A stretch of DNA of 42,936 nt, taken from NCBI GenBank assembly GCA_002320035.1, contig DCJL01000022.1, positions 67,478 to 110,413 on the forward strand, written 5' to 3'. A program made the position numbers and the translations under genes. How positions within the stretch are numbered: position 1 is the first letter of the stretch; every line of letters begins with the position of its first letter. The DNA comes from Clostridiales bacterium UBA1701. Lineage in GTDB: Bacteria; Bacillota; Clostridia; Oscillospirales; Oscillospiraceae. Shown piece by piece: positions 39,385-42,936 of the stretch. The notes under the pieces were generated by a model. It ran no database searches. It was not told where the DNA came from and saw nothing but the letters and a program-made list of their open reading frames with translations.

Positions 39385-39821
39385 AGCCGCCGGGGCCGGG
39401 GGCGGACGCCCCGCTGCATGGTGACGGTAGTGCCCTTTCCCGGAGCAGACTTCACCTTGAGCCTGTCCATGAAGCTTCCCATTATCGTAAAGCCCATGCC
39501 GCTGCGCTCCTCGCCGCCGGTGGTATACAGGGGGGCCATAGCCCGGTCCACATCCTCTATGCCCCGGCCCCAGTCCCGGACGGAGATTTCCAGAATACTG
39601 CCCTCCAGTATCCTCATACGCATGCTTATCTTGCCAATCTGGTCCGGATAGGCGTGGACAATGCAGTTTGTCACTGCCTCGGAAACGGCGGTCCTGACGT
39701 CGCCCAGCTCTTCCATGGTGGGGTCAAGCTGGGCAGCAAAGGCCGCGGCGGCAGTGCGCGCAAAGGCCTCGTTGCAGCTTTGGCTTGGGAACTCAAGCTT
39801 TATGTAATTTTTACTGTTCAT
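39381..39821 (-). CDS. spoIIAB: Anti-sigma F factor and serine kinase SpoIIAB
   Basis: A 146-residue GHKL-type ATPase that binds SigF and phosphorylates SpoIIAA. ATP-fold blocks: the N box VSEAVTNCIVHAYPD, VRDWGRGIEDVDRA, and the G-box region ERSGMGFTIMGSFMD. AGGAGG precedes the start. The C terminus is basic (RPRPRRL). Length and order are as in known spoIIA operons. Confidence 0.95.
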   Translation of the reverse strand: MNSKNYIKLEFPSQSCNEAFARTAAAAFAAQLDPTMEELGDVRTAVSEAVTNCIVHAYPDQIGKISMRMRILEGSILEISVRDWGRGIEDVDRAMAPLYTTGGEERSGMGFTIMGSFMDRLKVKSAPGKGTTVTMQRGVRPRPRRL

Positions 39822-39831
39822 TCTTCTCCTC

Positions 39832-40146
39832 CTATTTACTCATGGCAACGGGCACAAGTCTATAGATACCCGAGGCGTCAATGACCCGCTGGGGCTGTCC
39901 GGCGGGGTTTTCTATCCATGCCCTGCCGCCCAGAGCCTGCATACGGCGGCTGACTCTGATGATGACAGCAATGCCGGAGGAATCCATAAAGCTGAGGCCG
40001 GACATATCCAGGGCACAGTCCCGGGGCAGGTATTCGTCCAGCAGCTCGTCTATGGAGCGCATGAGGCATCTGGCCTCGTGATGGTCCAGCTCGCCGGACA
40101 GATAAATCGTCAGACGGCCGGAGGAAAAGGCGGTGCTGAGGTTCAT
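39832..40146 (-). CDS. spoIIAA: Anti-anti-sigma factor SpoIIAA
   Basis: A 104-residue STAS-domain protein. Its conserved phosphorylation site is in LSFMDSSGIAVIIR, the Ser pair near residues 57-58. Unphosphorylated it displaces SigF from SpoIIAB; SpoIIAB inactivates it by phosphorylation and SpoIIE, not in this window, restores it. First gene of the operon, ten bases before spoIIAB. GGAG lies nine bases before its ATG. No clear SigH promoter was recognised upstream. Confidence 0.95.
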   Translation of the reverse strand: MNLSTAFSSGRLTIYLSGELDHHEARCLMRSIDELLDEYLPRDCALDMSGLSFMDSSGIAVIIRVSRRMQALGGRAWIENPAGQPQRVIDASGIYRLVPVAMSK

Positions 40147-40248
40147 TTTTCATCTCTCCTGTTCAAAGCCCCAAAAGGCTTTTTAGTAAAAGCATTGTTC
40201 GTTTCCAAAGGCTGCGGCGGGTGCCCGGCGGAATTTGGAGGAAACAAA

Positions 40249-40276
40249 AGCACCACATACCTGCGTATGTGGTGCT
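40249..40276. terminator. Intrinsic terminator between the GNAT gene and spoIIA
   Basis: Twelve-bp perfect stem AGCACCACATAC (40249-40260) / GTATGTGGTGCT (40265-40276), loop CTGC. TTTTGTTT follows on the minus strand, ending the GNAT transcript; on the plus strand ATTTTATT follows. The rest of the gap 40147-40414 shows no gene. Confidence 0.8.
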
Positions 40277-40414
40277 ATTTTATTACTTTTTATATGAAAA
40301 CCATGTCGAAAAGCCGCTTCGGTAATCTACGTGCGCGAAAGATTGTTTTTCAGGCTGTGTGCAGCCGGCAGACACCTCTGCATTTAAAATAAAAATTTCC
40401 GGCGCGCCTTTTTG

Positions 40415-41113
40415 TCAGGCTTTCCAGAGCCAGCAGACGCGCCCGGCTGCAAACGCCATCCCCAGCTTTTCCTGAAGCTTTCGCGACTTTTCGTTTCCGA
40501 CAAATACCTGCCCATAGGGAACGTGCCCCTCCTTAAGCTCCATATTCACATATCTCCGCTCCAGGGCCTCGCCAAAGCCCCGGCGGCGGTAATCGGGAAA
40601 AACCTCCAGCAGCCCGATGGAGCCCTCGGCGTGCCGCCCTATAAAGCCCGCGAGCTCACCCCGGTCAAAAATACCATACATCAGGCCCCGCTCTGTCAGC
40701 CAGCCGATATATTCTCCGTCGTGGCTGTGGTATGTACGGGTAATGATCCCGGTATACCGGCAGTCAAGCCGCCTGATGTCATAAGCCTGTTCTTTGAGGG
40801 GCTCAGTTTTCAGATACGCCGCCTGCCAGCACTCGTCACCGGGCTTCAGAGAATATTTCCGGCACAGGGCTTCCTTCATCTGCATCTGATGGATAACCAG
40901 GAACTCAAATTCCGCCTCTTGCACAAGCGCCAGCCCCTGCTCCGTGCCGCCGCAGGACAGCATGGCGCAGGAACCATCGTCCACCGTGAGCAGGACGCCG
41001 TCCTCCCCAGCCCGGACTGTCTTGCACAGGCCGCGGCGCAGGCACTCGATCATATCAATATTGAGAAGGGTATCGCGGCACAAATATTCCAATGCTTTTT
41101 CTTCCATATTCAT
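40415..41113 (-). CDS. GNAT-family N-acetyltransferase
   Basis: A 232-residue protein. The N-terminal half (about 1-120) is not recognised (CAMLSCGGTEQGLALVQEA, FEFLVIHQMQMKEAL). The C-terminal half is a GNAT fold: AGFIGRHAEGSIGLLEVFPDYRRRGFGEALER contains the acetyl-CoA-binding Arg/Gly loop, and QVFVGNEKSRKLQEKLGMAFA is the usual closing motif. It would transfer acetyl from acetyl-CoA to an amine; substrate unknown. Single gene between valS and spoIIA, same strand as both, with its own terminator. A second ATG at 41107 is nearly as good a start; the Shine-Dalgarno (AGAGAA) is weak. Confidence 0.85.
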   Translation of the reverse strand: MNMEEKALEYLCRDTLLNIDMIECLRRGLCKTVRAGEDGVLLTVDDGSCAMLSCGGTEQGLALVQEAEFEFLVIHQMQMKEALCRKYSLKPGDECWQAAYLKTEPLKEQAYDIRRLDCRYTGIITRTYHSHDGEYIGWLTERGLMYGIFDRGELAGFIGRHAEGSIGLLEVFPDYRRRGFGEALERRYVNMELKEGHVPYGQVFVGNEKSRKLQEKLGMAFAAGRVCWLWKA

Positions 41114-41129
41114 TTTCTCTGATTAAGGC

Positions 41130-41158
41130 TTCGCCGCCCTCCCTGGGAGAACGGCGAA
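41130..41158 (-). terminator. Weak hairpin behind valS
   Basis: TTCGCCG / CGGCGAA outer arms with an inner CTCC/GGAG stem lie eight bases past the valS stop. No T-run follows, so termination is doubtful. Confidence 0.35.
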
Positions 41159-41166
41159 ACGCAAAC

Positions 41167-42936
41167 TTATTTTCCAATATTCTCCATGCTGAGCTTCAGG
41201 TTCTCAATAAGAGACTCAAGCTTTGCTTTCTTCTCCCGCTCGATGTTGACGACATTTTCGGGAGCACGGGTGACGAAGTTTTCATTGGAGAGCTTGCCGA
41301 TTTGAGCGGCAAGCTGCTTTTCGGCATTTGCCAGCTCCTTTTCGATGCGGGCCTTCTCCTTTTCCAGGTCTACCAGCTCCGCCATAGGCATAAACATGCG
41401 GGCGTTGTCAGTGACAACAGAAACCATTCCCTCGCTGCCCTCGGGGGCCGCGTCCAGAACGCTGACGCCGCTGGCATAGGCCAGCTTGCAGATATAGCTT
41501 TCACCGGCCTCAAAAGCCGCCTTTTTATCGGTGGCTATGATCAAATGAGCCTTTCTGGAGGGGGGCACGTTCATCTCGGAGCGGCGGGTTCGGACGGCCT
41601 TGATGGCGCTCATCACCATCTCAAAATTCTGCTCGTCCTGAGGGAAGTCAAGCTCCGGCCTGAACTCGGGGTACTTCTGGATCATCAGGGCCTCGCCCTC
41701 ATGGGGCAGCGCCTGCCATATCTCCTCGGTGATGAAGGGCATAAAGGGGTGCAGGAGTTTGAGGATCTCCGTCAGCACGTACAGAAGCACCTTCTGGGCG
41801 GAGAGTCTGGCCTCCTTATCTCCGCCGTTCAGGCGGGGCTTGGTGAGCTCGATATACCAGTCGCAGTAGCTGTCCCAGATAAAATCATAGATCTTGGCAG
41901 CGGCCACGCCCAGCTCAAAGCTGTCCATGTTTTCGCAGACCTCTTTCACCACGTCGTTGAGCTTGGAGAGGATCCACTTATCCTCGATCTCCAGCTTTTC
42001 GGGCAGCTCGTTCTTATCCACGGTCAGATTCATCATCACAAAGCGGGAGGCGTTCCAGATCTTGTTGCAGAAGTTGCGCATGGCCTCGCACTTCTCCACG
42101 AAGAAACGGGTGTCGTTTCCGGGAGAATTGCCGGTGATGAGATTGTAGCGCAGGGCGTCCGCGCCGTATTTGTCCACCATTTCCAGCGGGTCAATGCCGT
42201 TGCCGAGGGACTTGGACATTTTGCGGCCCTGGCTGTCTCTCACAAGGCCGTGGATAAAGACGGTTCCGAAAGGTTCTCTGTTCATCTGCTCCATGCCGGA
42301 GAAGATCATGCGGGCCACCCAGAAGAAAATAATGTCATAGCCCGTGACCATGACGGAGGTGGGGTACCAGTAGCCAAGCTCCTCCGTCTTTTCCGGCCAG
42401 CCCATTGTGGAGAAGGGCCATAGGGCAGAGGAGAACCAGGTGTCCAGCACGTCCTCCTCCCGGGTGATGTTTTTACCGTGGCAGTGCTCACACTCCACAG
42501 CGTCCTCCCGGGAGACGGTGATATGGCCGCAGTCGGCGCAATACCAGGCGGGGATCTGATGGCCCCACCAGAGCTGGCGGGAGATGCACCAGTCGTGCAC
42601 ATTCTCCATCCAGTTGAGATAGATCTTTGTAAAACGCTCGGGCACAAACTTTATGCGCCCGTCCCTTACCACCTCGATGGCCTTCTCAGCCAGCGGGGCC
42701 ATTTTCACGAACCACTGGGGGCTGGTAAGCGGCTCCACCACGGTGCCGCAGCGGTAGCAGCAGCCCACATTGTGATTGTATGGCTCCACCTTCACAAGAT
42801 AGCCCTGCTCTTCAAGGTCGGCTACGATGGCCTTGCGGGCCTCGTAACGGTCCATCCCGTCGTATTTGCCGCCGTTTATGATCCTCGCGTCCTCGTCGAT
42901 GACCTTGATCTGCTCCAGATTGTGCCGCAGGCCCAC
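41167..42936 (-). CDS. valS: Valyl-tRNA synthetase (C-terminal part; 5' end outside window)
   Basis: The window holds the last 589 residues of a class Ia synthetase that charges tRNA-Val; the first 300 or so lie beyond the right edge. Visible parts: the end of the editing and zinc-containing region (CCYRCGTVVEP, WYCADCG, CEHCHG), LDTWFSSALWPFSTMGWP, YDIIFFWVARMIF, the KMSKS loop (GRKMSKSLGNG), the anticodon-binding helical domain (WILSKLNDVVKEV, CDWYIELTKPRL, FMPFITEEIWQ) and a C-terminal coiled coil (LEKEKARIEKELANAEKQL) that contacts the tRNA. No promoter or T-box can be seen because the 5' end is missing. Confidence 0.97.
   Translation of the reverse strand: MGLRHNLEQIKVIDEDARIINGGKYDGMDRYEARKAIVADLEEQGYLVKVEPYNHNVGCCYRCGTVVEPLTSPQWFVKMAPLAEKAIEVVRDGRIKFVPERFTKIYLNWMENVHDWCISRQLWWGHQIPAWYCADCGHITVSREDAVECEHCHGKNITREEDVLDTWFSSALWPFSTMGWPEKTEELGYWYPTSVMVTGYDIIFFWVARMIFSGMEQMNREPFGTVFIHGLVRDSQGRKMSKSLGNGIDPLEMVDKYGADALRYNLITGNSPGNDTRFFVEKCEAMRNFCNKIWNASRFVMMNLTVDKNELPEKLEIEDKWILSKLNDVVKEVCENMDSFELGVAAAKIYDFIWDSYCDWYIELTKPRLNGGDKEARLSAQKVLLYVLTEILKLLHPFMPFITEEIWQALPHEGEALMIQKYPEFRPELDFPQDEQNFEMVMSAIKAVRTRRSEMNVPPSRKAHLIIATDKKAAFEAGESYICKLAYASGVSVLDAAPEGSEGMVSVVTDNARMFMPMAELVDLEKEKARIEKELANAEKQLAAQIGKLSNENFVTRAPENVVNIEREKKAKLESLIENLKLSMENIGK

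Overview
The window reads as chromosome of a GC-rich, spore-forming, low-motility-information member of the Clostridia, most like Oscillospiraceae/Ruminococcaceae gut anaerobes. The grounds are a spoIIAA-spoIIAB-sigF operon, Gram-positive sortases with sorting-signal proteins, a VanG-type D-Ala-D-Ser gene cluster, strong Shine-Dalgarno sites and dense four-base gene overlaps. This placement is inference from gene content; no species call is made. No tRNA, rRNA, CRISPR array, insertion sequence or phage gene was seen.

Layout. 1-560: remains of a small membrane/secreted protein gene broken by several frameshifts. 572-1876: FAD oxidoreductase with a C-terminal Rieske domain. 1956-12014 (minus): surface-display operon made of a membrane-anchored sigma-region-2-like protein, a pilus-type sortase and a 2931-residue adhesin with about 23 SpaA/Cna-B-like repeats. 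12204-14591: GH3 glycosidase. 14689-20038: vanR-vanS, then vanW-vanG-acetyltransferase-vanT, with no VanXY/VanX/VanY peptidase. 20292-25530: glutamate synthase large subunit and a small subunit that lacks its NAD(P)H-binding half. 25690-29564: class B sortase and a 970-residue MBG-repeat wall protein. 29628-38362 (minus): one operon for the common aromatic pathway plus the Phe and Tyr branches (aroF-tyrA-aroB-aroA-aroC-pheA-aroEK-aroQ) with a DUF554 membrane protein at its end. 38671-40146 (minus): spoIIA operon. 40415-41113 (minus): GNAT acetyltransferase. 41167-42936 (minus): 3' part of valS.

The most interesting hidden element is the aro operon leader (38409-38625, minus). A near-consensus promoter is followed by a 17-codon ORF, MNSFVFAAYYFYFTMSV, with 7 Phe/Tyr residues and no Trp, and then by a strong intrinsic terminator placed before aroF. 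This is the layout of classical ribosome-mediated attenuation, and it fits an operon that contains pheA and tyrA but no trp genes. Other items worth attention: a VanG-type cluster in which a serine-acetyltransferase-like gene sits where a D,D-peptidase would be expected; a 15-base box repeated upstream of vanR and vanW; the shortened GltD; a terminator hairpin right behind the gltB promoter; and a perfect palindrome overlapping the -10 of the adhesin operon.

How the genes work together. Two independent sortase/substrate pairs build the surface. The van cluster would remodel peptidoglycan precursors under two-component control. GltB/GltD and the aro operon are core amino acid biosynthesis. SpoIIAA/SpoIIAB/SigF control the forespore programme.
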